A stretch of 23,041 nucleotides of DNA from Heteroruminococcus sp964370005 (GTDB taxonomy: Bacteria; Bacillota; Clostridia; Oscillospirales; Ruminococcaceae). The notes under the pieces were generated by a model. It was given only the letters and a program-made list of their open reading frames with translations, was not told the origin of the DNA and did no database searches. Shown here one piece after another: positions 1-7,636 of the stretch (positions within the stretch are counted from its first letter, which is position 1; every line of letters begins with the position of its first letter). Location of the stretch: the NCBI GenBank assembly GCA_964370005.1, contig CAYJGR010000037.1:1-23041 (forward strand), written 5' to 3'. Made by a program: the position numbers and the translations under genes.

Positions 1-46
1 TTTTTGTGCAAATTAAGAATGTAAAAGTATTAAAAAGGAAACGGTG

Positions 47-616
47 ATGAATATGAAATTAAAAAAGAGGATAAATAACAAAGGTTTTACACTTGTGGAG
101 TTAATAATTGTAATTGCAATTATTGCAGTGTTGGCAGCTGTGCTTGCCCCGAGATATCTGCAATATGTTGAGCGTTCCAGACAGTCCAATGACCTGCAGG
201 TTGCCACAAATTTGATGAGGGCGACCACGGCGGCTGTGGTTGATCAATCTGTTCGAGATGATGTCGACGCAGGTTATGAAATTCACTGGCGCACAGACAG
301 AGCCGGCGATGCCAATTTTAATAACGCCACATTTGCAGTGCTCATATATAACCCTGCCACAGGGGTTGCCACCGGGTCACAAGATGTCAATTTAAGAAAT
401 GATATTGCACAGATAATGGGCTGGGCGGATGAAACCGGCGTTTATAACGATGCCGATGACCTTGTAGATAATGGGCAATCCTCCATAGCACAAACATATA
501 GATTTACATTTACAATCGATACCACCACAGGCGAAATTACAGTCAATGAACATTTCAGCGGGCCGTGGGTGGACGAGATAGGTGTGAATGTTGATCTCAA
601 TGCCGATGGTCCCTAA
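47..616 (+). CDS. type IV pilin / pseudopilin (prepilin-type N-terminal cleavage signal)
   Basis: Small secreted pilin-like protein of 189 residues. The N-terminus has a short basic leader followed by KGFTLVE, the prepilin peptidase site: cleavage falls after Gly, and Phe+1 and Glu+5 are both present. A hydrophobic helix of about 20 residues follows (LIIVIAIIAVLAAVLAP). The rest is a hydrophilic, acidic globular domain with no Cys and no known fold that I can name. I chose ATG 47 because AGGAA at 36-40 sits 6 nt upstream; a GTG at 44 is too close to that site, and ATG 53 is the alternative. Such proteins are processed by PilD and assembled by PilB/PilC-type machinery, none of which is in the window, so the rest of the locus probably lies to the left. 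It could be the major pilin or a minor pseudopilin; the sequence does not decide. Confidence 0.88.
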   Translation: MNMKLKKRINNKGFTLVELIIVIAIIAVLAAVLAPRYLQYVERSRQSNDLQVATNLMRATTAAVVDQSVRDDVDAGYEIHWRTDRAGDANFNNATFAVLIYNPATGVATGSQDVNLRNDIAQIMGWADETGVYNDADDLVDNGQSSIAQTYRFTFTIDTTTGEITVNEHFSGPWVDEIGVNVDLNADGP

Positions 617-625
617 AAAATCAGA

Positions 626-1348
626 TTATTTACTCCTCCCTCTCTGTAGCATCCTAATAACCGGCTGCCTAAGTAGTATCCCGCCAATACCAAGCACGGC
701 CACCACGCCAAACAGTGCGATGCTCCCAAAGATATCCCCCTGCCCCAGTGTTGCGCCGGCAAATGTCGAGCTGAGCACCGAGGGCACACGGGCGATGCCG
801 GTGATTAGCAGAAACCTTGCAAGGCTTACATTTGTGAGGGGTGCGACGTAGCACAGCACATCCTTGGGTGTGCCGGGGATAAAAAACAGGGTGAACAGGG
901 TGAGGTCGAGGGTGTTGGGGTTTTTAAGCAGTTTTAATTCTTTGTCACCTTTAGCTCCGAAAAAACGTCTGACAAATCCAACACCAAATCGTCTTACGAG
1001 CATAAATACCGCTGTTTGACCCAGGACAATCCCTATTTGACAGACTGCAAGTCCCCCCCATGTGCCGTAGAGCAGGCCGGCCAATATCTCTATCGGCTCG
1101 CCCGGTATGATGGCCAAAATAATCTGTAAAAACTGGATTGCAAGCATGAGAAGCACGCCCCACCACCCCAAATTGTCCACAAACTGTCTAAACTCGGCTC
1201 GGATTGTGGGGTCTTCGAGGCGCAAAACATAGGGGGTTATGACAAGGCCGGCTATGAGGAGTCCCACGGCCACAAACCCTAAAACCGCCCACTTTACCCA
1301 GGTGGGAAAAGGTTTTTTTATATCACCTTTACCTATATTATTTTTCAT
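626..1348 (-). CDS. TVP38/TMEM64 (VTT/DedA-like) family membrane protein
   Basis: Polytopic membrane protein of 240 residues. After a short basic N-terminus there is a first transmembrane helix (about 20-43), then the VTT core. The core carries the family's re-entrant motifs IPGEPIEILAGLLYG (about 91-105) and FIPGTPKDVLCYVAPLT (about 157-173), and further helices lie near the C-terminus. Family members are implicated in lipid scrambling or transport and membrane homeostasis, but the substrate here is unknown. ATG 1348 has AAGGATG about 9 nt upstream. The gene converges on the pilin gene with only 9 bp between the stops and is divergent from the DUF4364 gene. Family call is firm; role is not. 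Confidence 0.88.
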   Translation of the reverse strand: MKNNIGKGDIKKPFPTWVKWAVLGFVAVGLLIAGLVITPYVLRLEDPTIRAEFRQFVDNLGWWGVLLMLAIQFLQIILAIIPGEPIEILAGLLYGTWGGLAVCQIGIVLGQTAVFMLVRRFGVGFVRRFFGAKGDKELKLLKNPNTLDLTLFTLFFIPGTPKDVLCYVAPLTNVSLARFLLITGIARVPSVLSSTFAGATLGQGDIFGSIALFGVVAVLGIGGILLRQPVIRMLQRGRSK

Positions 1349-1450
1349 TAGAATACATCCTTGTTATATTGAAATACACACGAGGTATTGCTACACTGAT
1401 TATAACACAAAACGCAGCAAAGTTTGCAGTGATTTTTGGGAGGAACGCAG

Positions 1451-2053
1451 TTGGAAGAGAAAAGTTTTAGTCAAGGCGTGCGCCCCGGAGGGCTTAGCCT
1501 TGGGTATGAAATAGCAGTACTCATATGCTATATCATGGACAAATCGCAACAGCCTATGCGCTTTGATCAGTTACATGAAGCGGTGGGCAGAGATGAGCTT
1601 GTCAATTATTTTGCACTGACACAGGCGTTGGACAAGCTTACCGATACGGGACAGGTGTTAAAGCAGACACAGGAAGAAAGCATGGTTTATGTGCTGACCG
1701 AGCGGGGCGCCGAGATTGCCCGCACTGTATACGACACTTTGCCGGCGGCGGTGAGGGACAGGGCAGCACATGCGGCACGAATGGCATTGCTGCGACAAAG
1801 AAGGGAGCGAGAAATTGTGACTGAGATAATAAAGACCGGGGATGGTTACAATCTGACCATACGCATGACCGATATAGGTAGCGACTTGTTATCGGTGTCG
1901 ATGTTCATGCCGACCAAAGAGGACTGCGAGGAGATACAAAAGCGATTTCGCAACGATCCCGCATTTATGTATCAAAGCATATTGGCACTGATGATGGGAG
2001 AGGATAACACAGCCATAAAACCCACCCCCACCGAGGATAAACCCTACGTATGA
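1451..2053 (+). CDS. DUF4364 family protein (predicted winged-helix)
   Basis: Protein of 200 residues matching the DUF4364 pattern of Clostridia. The N-terminal segment (IAVLICYIMDKSQQPMRFDQL, then a VNYFALTQALDKL helix) looks like a winged-helix DNA-binding domain, followed by a C-terminal alpha/beta domain (about 120-190). I chose TTG 1451 because GGGAGGA at 1438-1444 is spaced 6-7 nt upstream; the upstream TTG at 1436 lies inside that ribosome binding site. The role in the cell is not established for the family; a transcriptional or regulatory function is an inference from the fold. The gene is monocistronic here, followed by a 184-bp gap with the promoter of the next operon. The C-terminal tail is Pro/Thr-rich and probably disordered. 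Confidence 0.75.
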   Translation: MEEKSFSQGVRPGGLSLGYEIAVLICYIMDKSQQPMRFDQLHEAVGRDELVNYFALTQALDKLTDTGQVLKQTQEESMVYVLTERGAEIARTVYDTLPAAVRDRAAHAARMALLRQRREREIVTEIIKTGDGYNLTIRMTDIGSDLLSVSMFMPTKEDCEEIQKRFRNDPAFMYQSILALMMGEDNTAIKPTPTEDKPYV

Positions 2054-2149
2054 GAGTATAGGTTGCCGGAGAACAGAAGATAAAATAGGTTATTTGGCAT
2101 AATAATGGCATAAATTGGGAAAAATGGCGTTTTTTCATCACTTTACCTA

Positions 2150-2178
2150 TTGATTATTATTCATAAAATATTTATAAT
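2150..2178 (+). promoter_or_regulatory. sigma-A promoter of the PilZ/HD-GYP operon
   Basis: TTGATT at 2150-2155 and a perfect TATAAT at 2173-2178 are separated by 17 bp, in an AT-rich stretch about 60 bp upstream of the PilZ gene start. Start of transcription is expected near 2185. Confidence 0.65.
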
Positions 2179-2237
2179 TATAGGGAGATGTGATATTCGT
2201 TTGTTTGGTGTCCCGTACGAAACTGTGAGGTGCATAA

Positions 2238-2900
2238 ATGGTAAACAATCTTCAGGAACAGGAATTTACAGGATTTTTCGATTTTAGTGATTGCCGTGTT
2301 GTAGTCAAAGAAAGCGATAGGGATGAAGTTTATTTTGAGAGCACTGTTCTCATACATGACAGGCATTATCATAATATAAGAGTGTCGGCACCTCGAGGAA
2401 CCAAGGGACGTGACAAGGTATCGGTGGTAATTTTCACCGAGCAAGAGGTTGTACGATATATGGGCACAATGCGCCGAACCGGCATGGCGGGTGTGATGGA
2501 AATTGCACTTTATGCGGGTGAGACTAAGGAGGACAGACAGGCTAAGAGGTATACTGTCAATTTGCCGGCTACTGTGAATGGAATGGTGTTTTCCGATCAA
2601 CTGGTGGAACTTGAGAAACCGCTGGAGGTTATTGCGGGAAATATAAGCACGAGTGGTGTTATGTTGGTGGCACCGTCTTCGAGTTTTTACAGTGATAATA
2701 TCGTTAGAATAAACATAGATACTGAAAAGATGAAAACAGTATTATTTGGTTTAGTGGTGCGTGTGCGTAGTTTGGGTGAAGGATTTGACGAATTTGGCTG
2801 TAAATTTGTGAACTTCCAAGAGTCTGAGAGCTCAAAAGAAGCCGGTCAACATGACCCACTCGACTCTGAACAGGAGTTGGATGAGCCACAAATACTCTGA
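2238..2900 (+). CDS. PilZ-domain c-di-GMP receptor (YcgR-like architecture)
   Basis: Cytoplasmic protein of 220 residues. The N-terminal half (1-95) resembles the beta-rich YcgR/PilZN-type domain and the C-terminal half (about 97-195) is a PilZ domain. The c-di-GMP binding signatures are both intact: RxxxR is R100-Q-A-K-R104 and (D/N)xSxxG is N135-I-S137-T-S-G140. The last 25 residues are acidic and likely disordered. ATG 2238 has GAGGTG 5 nt upstream. It is directly followed by an HD-GYP phosphodiesterase gene, so receptor and c-di-GMP-degrading enzyme are co-transcribed. Known YcgR-type proteins act on the flagellar motor and other PilZ proteins on pili; the target here is unknown, although a pilin gene lies 1.6 kb upstream. 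Confidence 0.85.
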   Translation: MVNNLQEQEFTGFFDFSDCRVVVKESDRDEVYFESTVLIHDRHYHNIRVSAPRGTKGRDKVSVVIFTEQEVVRYMGTMRRTGMAGVMEIALYAGETKEDRQAKRYTVNLPATVNGMVFSDQLVELEKPLEVIAGNISTSGVMLVAPSSSFYSDNIVRINIDTEKMKTVLFGLVVRVRSLGEGFDEFGCKFVNFQESESSKEAGQHDPLDSEQELDEPQIL

Positions 2901-2942
2901 TAAATGTCGGAAACCTCGAAAGTTTTGAGGAGGGGAGCAAAC

Positions 2943-4064
2943 ATGCAGCGCAAGGAGAGGTTAGTGCCCATTGCCTATGACTACCTTTATGAGGGTATGG
3001 AGGTTTTGGACGATATATATAATTATAATGGCACAATTGTACTGCTCACCAGAGGTGCCATACTTGATGCGAATAAGCTTGCACGTCTTAAAAAGTTCAA
3101 CTCGGATAGGCGAAATATATATGTACGCCCCTTTATGCACGAGAGCTTGCGCCGTCACCGCGACGAAGAAAATATTTTTAATCAAGCCTACCTTGAAAGC
3201 GAGGTAGGCTATAGTCAAATTAAAGACACGGTAAACACTTTTTTATTTGAAACAAAATATGTAAAACAAATAGAGAGCAAACCTGTCAATGACCTACAAC
3301 ATGCTATTTCAAATCAGGTTGACAATCAAGATCCGGTTGATTTGTTTCAGTGTATAAATGCACCGCGTCCTCTCGATGAATATCTGCAAAGGCATAGTAC
3401 GAATGTGGCAATCATAAACGGACTTATGGCAAAGTGGATAGGCATGACCCAAAGTGATAGTGCGGCCCTTGTGTTGACAGGGCTTGTGCATGATATTGGC
3501 AAGACAAAAATACCGTACGAGATATTGGATGCCCCACGAAAGCTCACCCCCGAGGAATACGAGGTTATAAAAACTCATCCCAAACATTCCTACGAACTTT
3601 TGGGTCGAGAAGGAGCATTTGAAAAGAGTGTACGAAACGGAGCACGCCAGCATCACGAAAGAATGGACGGCAGCGGTTATCCCGATGCGCTGAAAGGGGA
3701 AAGCATATCAACATTTGCTCGCATCACAGCGATATCAGATGTGTATGACGCCATGGTATCCCAAAGGGTATATAAGCAGCAACAAAGCCCATTTGCAATT
3801 TTAGCTCAATTTGCAGGGCAGGAGTTTAGTGGACTGGATGAGCATTTTATGCGTGTTTTCTTAAAGCATATGCCTGCTCAGTTTTTAGATAAACCGGTAT
3901 TGATGAGCGATGGAACAATAGCGATTGTAAAACACATAATGCCCAATGATTTGGAGCATCCAATTCTCGATTTTGACGGCAAAATATATCAGGCTACCCC
4001 TGAGTGGAACTGTGTAAAAGTTATTATTGAGGATCCACCCGAGGATGGAGATATATTCATATAA
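2943..4064 (+). CDS. HD-GYP domain protein, probable c-di-GMP phosphodiesterase
   Basis: Cytoplasmic protein of 373 residues. The N-terminal domain (about 8-60) resembles the short beta-rich region that precedes many HD-GYP domains. The HD-GYP domain spans about 145-310 with the metal and active-site signatures intact: H151, H183-D184 in HDIGK, H212, H237-H238-E239, the DGSGYP signature (242-247) and D266. This predicts hydrolysis of c-di-GMP. ATG 2943 is preferred because GGAGG at 2929-2933 is 9 nt upstream; an in-frame ATG at 2904, 4 nt after the preceding stop, has no comparable site and would add 13 residues. There are no membrane segments or receiver domain, so the input signal is not visible. 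It forms an operon with the PilZ receptor gene. Confidence 0.88.
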   Translation: MQRKERLVPIAYDYLYEGMEVLDDIYNYNGTIVLLTRGAILDANKLARLKKFNSDRRNIYVRPFMHESLRRHRDEENIFNQAYLESEVGYSQIKDTVNTFLFETKYVKQIESKPVNDLQHAISNQVDNQDPVDLFQCINAPRPLDEYLQRHSTNVAIINGLMAKWIGMTQSDSAALVLTGLVHDIGKTKIPYEILDAPRKLTPEEYEVIKTHPKHSYELLGREGAFEKSVRNGARQHHERMDGSGYPDALKGESISTFARITAISDVYDAMVSQRVYKQQQSPFAILAQFAGQEFSGLDEHFMRVFLKHMPAQFLDKPVLMSDGTIAIVKHIMPNDLEHPILDFDGKIYQATPEWNCVKVIIEDPPEDGDIFI

Positions 4065-4079
4065 TTCGATATGTAAAAG

Positions 4080-4118
4080 TAGTGAGAATGTCCCAAAGAG
4101 GATATTCTCACTATTTAT
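4080..4118 (+). terminator. intrinsic terminator of the PilZ/HD-GYP operon
   Basis: Perfect 10-bp stem 4080-4089/4104-4113 (TAGTGAGAAT with ATTCTCACTA), extendable by about 4 pairs inward including one G-U. It starts 15 nt after the HD-GYP stop and is followed by a short, imperfect T-rich tail. Confidence 0.6.
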
Positions 4119-4180
4119 GCTCTTAAACAATTTTTTATTAACATAAATTAAAATATTTATATAATTTATTGAAAAATAGA

Positions 4181-4209
4181 TTGACAAATACAAAAATATA
4201 ATTTACAAT
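4181..4209 (+). promoter_or_regulatory. sigma-A promoter upstream of the QueD-like gene
   Basis: TTGACA at 4181-4186, a 17-bp spacer, then TACAAT at 4204-4209, about 120 bp upstream of the gene. Downstream, 4224-4244 forms a small dyad (GGTGT...ACACC) near the expected start of transcription, which could be an operator. I could not match it to a known riboswitch. Confidence 0.6.
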
Positions 4210-4282
4210 TTTAGTCAAGATATGGTGTAGCATGCGATGACACCAAAAAAGGGGAGTGATGCAACACAATAGCAGACAAAAT

Positions 4283-4291
4283 TGGTATAAT
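4283..4291 (+). promoter_or_regulatory. possible second, extended -10 promoter
   Basis: TG-G-TATAAT, an extended -10 element with a perfect TATAAT hexamer, 36 bp upstream of the QueD-like start codon. No -35 hexamer is recognisable at the right distance. Confidence 0.4.
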
Positions 4292-4327
4292 AGACACCAA
4301 AATACAAAACGAAAAAGGAGGAGCATC

Positions 4328-4891
4328 ATGAGAAGCATTACCACATTGGATTTGCAATACGCACATAGATTTTACGGATTTAAGGGCGAGGCACAGTATC
4401 TACACGGCCACACAGGGGTGTTGACCATTGAAGTGGAAGATTCGGTCAACATGGGTGTAAACATGGTATTTCCATGTAATGAAATTCAAAAAACTGCTTG
4501 GGAGCTATTAAAGAACTTTGATCACGCACTGATACTTAGGGAGGACGATCCCCTACTACCTGCAATACTGAAAGTGTATGAGGAGACAGGAATAAAAGAT
4601 GGCACCCCTCAAAACCAGATGAAGGGTGAAGCATTTAAGACCGAGCTTGCCACTGCCTACCCCGATTGCCGTTTGGTGGTCACAAAGGAGACCATGACGG
4701 TTGAGGGCATGATAAAGATTGTATATGACCTGTTAAAGGATAAGCTCAATATTGTAAAACTGACCTTTACAAGCGGTGTGAATGCGGCCAGCGCCGAGTT
4801 TAATACCAAAAATGCTATAGACCGCTGTCCTCTGTGCGGCATAGCGCTGGATAAGAGCGGGGCCTGCCCAAAATGCGGCTATAAGAAATAA
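4328..4891 (+). CDS. QueD-like (6-pyruvoyl-tetrahydropterin synthase family) protein with C-terminal zinc ribbon
   Basis: Protein of 187 residues with the T-fold PTPS/QueD layout. The three zinc ligands are present (H13 in AHRFYG, H26 and H28 in LHGH), as are the FDHALIL motif (His66) and the catalytic Glu in KETMT (E121). In E. coli QueD the catalytic Cys lies four residues before the first His of LHGH; here that position is Ala22, and Glu21 is next to it. A C-terminal zinc ribbon (C167xxC170, C180xxC183) is added to the usual fold. ATG 4328 has AAGGAGG 6-7 nt upstream. No queC, queE or queF is nearby, so a preQ0 role is only a family-based guess and the exact reaction is uncertain. Confidence 0.75.
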   Translation: MRSITTLDLQYAHRFYGFKGEAQYLHGHTGVLTIEVEDSVNMGVNMVFPCNEIQKTAWELLKNFDHALILREDDPLLPAILKVYEETGIKDGTPQNQMKGEAFKTELATAYPDCRLVVTKETMTVEGMIKIVYDLLKDKLNIVKLTFTSGVNAASAEFNTKNAIDRCPLCGIALDKSGACPKCGYKK

Positions 4892-4901
4892 TCCCCCAAG
4901 A

Positions 4902-5060
4902 CCTCGGGGACGCTGTCCCCGAACCCCTGCGATTTTTTGAAAAAATCGAGTAAAACACTTAAACAGCCCACCCGCAAAATGCGCGGGTGGGCCAATCTTT
5001 TATGTTACATTCCTATCCATACCGACATCTACGGCGCGGGCGAGCCACCGCCCCTACACG
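4902..5060. repeat. intergenic hairpin cluster, probable repeat-derived sequence and terminator
   Basis: The 230 bp between the convergent QueD-like and purA genes hold stacked hairpins. These are CGGGGAC/GTCCCCG at 4905-4921, CGATTTTTT/AAAAAATCG at 4930-4948, and a perfect 10-bp GC-rich stem at 4966-4975/4983-4992 followed by a short T-rich run, which could terminate the QueD-like transcript. A GC-rich imperfect palindrome follows at about 5030-5058. The style resembles interspersed intergenic repeats of Clostridia; I see no gene here. Confidence 0.45.
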
Positions 5061-5076
5061 CCTATTGTTATGCTAC

Positions 5077-5109
5077 AAAAATGTGGTGTCACACCACCGT
5101 GACACCACA
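5077..5109 (-). terminator. intrinsic terminator of purA
   Basis: Perfect 11-bp stem 5082-5092/5099-5109 with a 6-nt loop. On the minus strand it is followed by a run of five T (A run at 5077-5081). It begins 13 nt beyond the purA stop. Confidence 0.8.
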
Positions 5110-5121
5110 ACATTTATAGGT

Positions 5122-6393
5122 TTACAATTCAATATAGGCATCTCTATCGGCACCGACCGAGACATACTTCACCGGTACGCCTACAGCCTTCTCGAGATAG
5201 CGTATATAATCCTGTGCGGCGGTGGGAAGGTCTTCAAACTTGCGACAACCCGACACATCACACCCAAACCCGGGTAGATACTCGTAAACCGGCTTGGCAC
5301 GATTTAGACGATCACCGGTACAAAATTCTGTGGTGACCTCGCCGTCAATTTCGTAGGCCACGCATACGGGGATGGTTTTCATGTAGGACATGACATCGAG
5401 TTTTGTTATGGCGAGCTCGGTAGCGCCCTGCACACGGCATCCGTAGGCCGAGGCGGGGATGTCAAAGCCACCAACACGGCGGGGACGACCTGTGGCGGCA
5501 CCGTACTCGCCACCGGCGGCGCGTAGTTCCTCGGCCTCGTCGCCGAACATCTCGGCCGTAAAGGGGCCTTCGCCCACACAGGTGGAATAGGCCTTCATGA
5601 TGCCAATGACGCTGTCGAGCTTATGCCCTGGCACACCTGAACCGATGGGGGCATATGCGGCAATGGTCGAGGAAGAGGAGGTGTAGGGATAGATACCAAA
5701 GTCTATATCCCGCAGTGCGCCGAGCTGTGCCTCAAACATGAGGCGTTTGCCGTCTGCAACAGCCTGATCAAGGTAGGAGGACACATCGCAGATATAGGGG
5801 AGCAGTGGACGGCCAAATTTCTCGACCCAGTCCATCATATCCGAGACGGTGACCGCATCGGTCTTATATCCATCACGAATGGTGAGGTTTTTCCAGTCGA
5901 GTAGGCGTTCGAGCTTACCACGCATGCCGTCCATATCCAAAAGATCGCTCATGCGTAGGGCTTTTTTCATGTACTTATCGCCATACACGGGGCCGATACC
6001 ACGGCGAGTCGAGCCGAATTTGGCATCACCCAGGCGATCTTCCTCCAAAATATCGAGCTGTTTGTGGTAGGGCATACATATTGTGGCACGGTCACTGATT
6101 TTGAGATTAGCGGGGGAAATTTCGATACCTTTTTCTTGTAGGCGTGTCATTTCGCCCATGAGATGCTGAAGGTCGATAACCATGCCACCGCCCATGATAT
6201 TCACGGTGGTGGGGCGCAAAATGCCCGAGGGTAGCAGGTTGAGGATAAACTTGCCACGGTCATTTATAACGGTATGGCCGGCATTGTTGCCACCTTGATA
6301 GCGGATAATCACATCATATTGATCCGAGAGCAAATCGACCATACGACCCTTGCCCTCATCACCCCAGTTTATTCCCACAATTGCAGTCAACAT
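5122..6393 (-). CDS. purA: adenylosuccinate synthetase
   Basis: Cytoplasmic enzyme of 423 residues, full length for the family. It makes adenylosuccinate from IMP, aspartate and GTP, the first committed step from IMP to AMP. Visible signatures are the N-terminal P-loop-like GDEGKG (11-16), QGGNNAGHT with the IMP-site His, STRRGIGP and TGRPRR. I chose ATG 6393 because AGGAGG lies 6 nt upstream; an in-frame ATG six codons earlier precedes that site. The gene stands alone, without purB beside it. Its leader contains a 6-bp dyad (GTGGCA/TGCCAC at 6452-6484) and a small hairpin (GCAGCT/AGCTGC at 6413-6433). I saw no PurR box. Confidence 0.97.
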   Translation of the reverse strand: MLTAIVGINWGDEGKGRMVDLLSDQYDVIIRYQGGNNAGHTVINDRGKFILNLLPSGILRPTTVNIMGGGMVIDLQHLMGEMTRLQEKGIEISPANLKISDRATICMPYHKQLDILEEDRLGDAKFGSTRRGIGPVYGDKYMKKALRMSDLLDMDGMRGKLERLLDWKNLTIRDGYKTDAVTVSDMMDWVEKFGRPLLPYICDVSSYLDQAVADGKRLMFEAQLGALRDIDFGIYPYTSSSSTIAAYAPIGSGVPGHKLDSVIGIMKAYSTCVGEGPFTAEMFGDEAEELRAAGGEYGAATGRPRRVGGFDIPASAYGCRVQGATELAITKLDVMSYMKTIPVCVAYEIDGEVTTEFCTGDRLNRAKPVYEYLPGFGCDVSGCRKFEDLPTAAQDYIRYLEKAVGVPVKYVSVGADRDAYIEL

Positions 6394-6585
6394 AGTATTC
6401 CTCCTGTACACAGCAGCTTTGATTTATAGCTGCAGTATGTCACAAAATTAAGTGGCAAACGGCAAAAAATGGCTTGATTGCCACACGCATTACAGTATAA
6501 CTCATTTTGCGATAAAATACCATATGTTTTTGTAAAAAATTGATAGACGGTGAACAACTACACAAAATGGGCAGAGATTAACGAC

Positions 6586-6613
6586 TTGACATTATATTGC
6601 GTTGTGATAGAAT
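6586..6613 (+). promoter_or_regulatory. sigma-A promoter upstream of smpB / candidate RNA
   Basis: TTGACA at 6586-6591, a 16-bp spacer, then TAGAAT at 6608-6613. It lies 380 bp before the smpB start, leaving a long transcribed leader or a separate small RNA. Confidence 0.5.
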
Positions 6614-6619
6614 AGAGGA

Positions 6620-6860
6620 CGGAGCGTGGGGGTTAATTCGTAATGAGTAGTTAGGAATTAGTAATTATTGTCTCGCGTGGCGATGATTTGGTATTCAAGG
6701 TCAAGACCATGTATCGCGGGGCGCTACTCCCACTCAGCTTTTCCGCTTATGCGGCGGAGTGTTCGCGTACGTACATCAGCCCGAGGACAAAGCGGCGCCC
6801 ACGGGCAGCAGTACGCCCACGCCCATTCCACCACCTAACCAAAAAATCCGAGCGGGATTA
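6620..6860 (+). other. purA-smpB intergenic region with candidate structured RNA
   Basis: The gap between purA and smpB is 584 bp without a convincing gene. Downstream of the promoter at 6586-6613 there is an AT-rich segment with a repeated GTAAT motif (6635-6668), then a GC-rich segment (about 6672-6835) with nested pairing. A GCGAT...ATCGC outer stem encloses TGGT...ACCA, and CACTC...GAGTG encloses CCGC-ttat-GCGG. A GGGC...GCCC stem follows near 6809-6825. The segment has stops in the plus frames I read and no ribosome binding site that goes with an ORF. It may be an unrecognised ncRNA, a long smpB leader or a genomic repeat. It does not match RNase P, 6S or SRP RNA as far as I can tell. 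A short minus-strand stem with a T6 tail lies at about 6838-6856. Confidence 0.35.
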
Positions 6861-6995
6861 AGCGATTAGCGGTTAAGTTGTAGACTCATGGCATGCAGGA
6901 CCGCATTTCGCCCTTTTACGCACAAACTCGGCAATATAATAAACAACACAAGCATTTTACAATATGCGACCTATGTAGCAAGGACGGTGATAGAC

Positions 6996-7469
6996 TTGGC
7001 CACAACAGAGCCTAAAAACATCAAGAATATCGCCACGAACAAAAAGGCACGGCACGAGTATTTTGTTGAGGAATCCTTTGAGGCCGGCATAGAGCTTTTT
7101 GGCACAGAGGTTAAGAGTTTGCGACAGGGTGGTGTGAGCATCAAGGAGGCTTGGTGCGATATCGAGAGTGGGGAAGTGTATGTAAAACAGCTCCACATAA
7201 GCCCATACGAGCAGGGCAATATATTTAACAAAGACCCACTGCGAGCCCGCAAACTGCTACTACACAAGTCAGAAATCCGCCGCCTGATAGGTCTACTCAA
7301 ACAGCAGGGATACACGCTGATACCCATATCGATTTATTTTAAGAACTCGAGGGTAAAGGTACAGGTGGGATTATGCAGGGGTAAGAAGATCCACGATAAA
7401 CGGCAAGATATAGCCAAGCGGGATGCCGGCCGAGAGATACAGCGAGCACTCAAAGAGAGAAACAGATAG
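6996..7469 (+). CDS. smpB: SsrA-binding protein SmpB
   Basis: Small basic RNA-binding protein of 157 residues. It binds the tRNA-like end of tmRNA and brings it to stalled ribosomes (trans-translation). The diagnostic stretches are all present: IATNKKARHEYFVEE, GTEVKSLRQG, HISPYEQGN, and a lysine/arginine-rich tail (KKIHDKRQDIAKRDAGREIQRALK) that enters the mRNA channel. I chose TTG 6996 because it gives the usual family length and has GGTGAT 4 nt and AAGGA 11 nt upstream; extending upstream would add 36 residues that have no family counterpart. It lies 167 bp before ssrA, its RNA partner, in the same direction. The promoter at 6586 is the nearest visible one. Confidence 0.95.
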   Translation: MATTEPKNIKNIATNKKARHEYFVEESFEAGIELFGTEVKSLRQGGVSIKEAWCDIESGEVYVKQLHISPYEQGNIFNKDPLRARKLLLHKSEIRRLIGLLKQQGYTLIPISIYFKNSRVKVQVGLCRGKKIHDKRQDIAKRDAGREIQRALKERNR

Positions 7470-7544
7470 TGATAAATAATGCTATGCATTTTTTATAAAT
7501 AAGTCATGCGATTTGAGCGTGGTAAATCGTTGTGGCAATGCCCA

Positions 7545-7622
7545 TTTTCCATACGTCGCCTCTCCCTTGGGGGAGGAAGCACACGCCCTATGTGTGCGGA
7601 AGGGGGGGCAAGGTCAGTGCGA
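7545..7622. repeat. GC-rich double hairpin between smpB and ssrA
   Basis: Two adjacent dyads, CCTCtCCC-tt-GGGgGAGG (about 7559-7576) and GCACAC...GTGTGC (about 7580-7598), followed by a G-run. This resembles Clostridia intergenic repeats and could also take part in 5' processing of tmRNA. No promoter directly in front of ssrA is evident. Confidence 0.35.
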
Positions 7623-7636
7623 CCACGCACATATAT

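Noticed and set aside
588..851. Plus-strand ORF overlapping the pilin 3' end
   Set aside because: Antisense to the TVP38 gene; its apparent hydrophobic/proline content comes from the complementary strand.
4210..4327. preQ1 riboswitch ahead of the QueD-like gene
   Set aside because: There is a small dyad but not the conserved preQ1-I loop and tail sequences; no support.
4937..5277. Overlapping plus-strand ORFs between the QueD-like gene and purA
   Set aside because: They cover hairpin sequence, the purA terminator and the antisense of the purA 3' end; no ribosome binding site or recognisable protein.
6672..6835. Decayed protein gene in the purA-smpB gap
   Set aside because: Stops interrupt the frames I read, no ribosome binding site fits and no protein motif is recognisable; structured RNA or repeat is more likely.
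6888..6995. N-terminal extension of SmpB from ATG 6888
   Set aside because: The 36 extra residues have no counterpart in SmpB, and TTG 6996 has suitable Shine-Dalgarno sequence and gives normal length.
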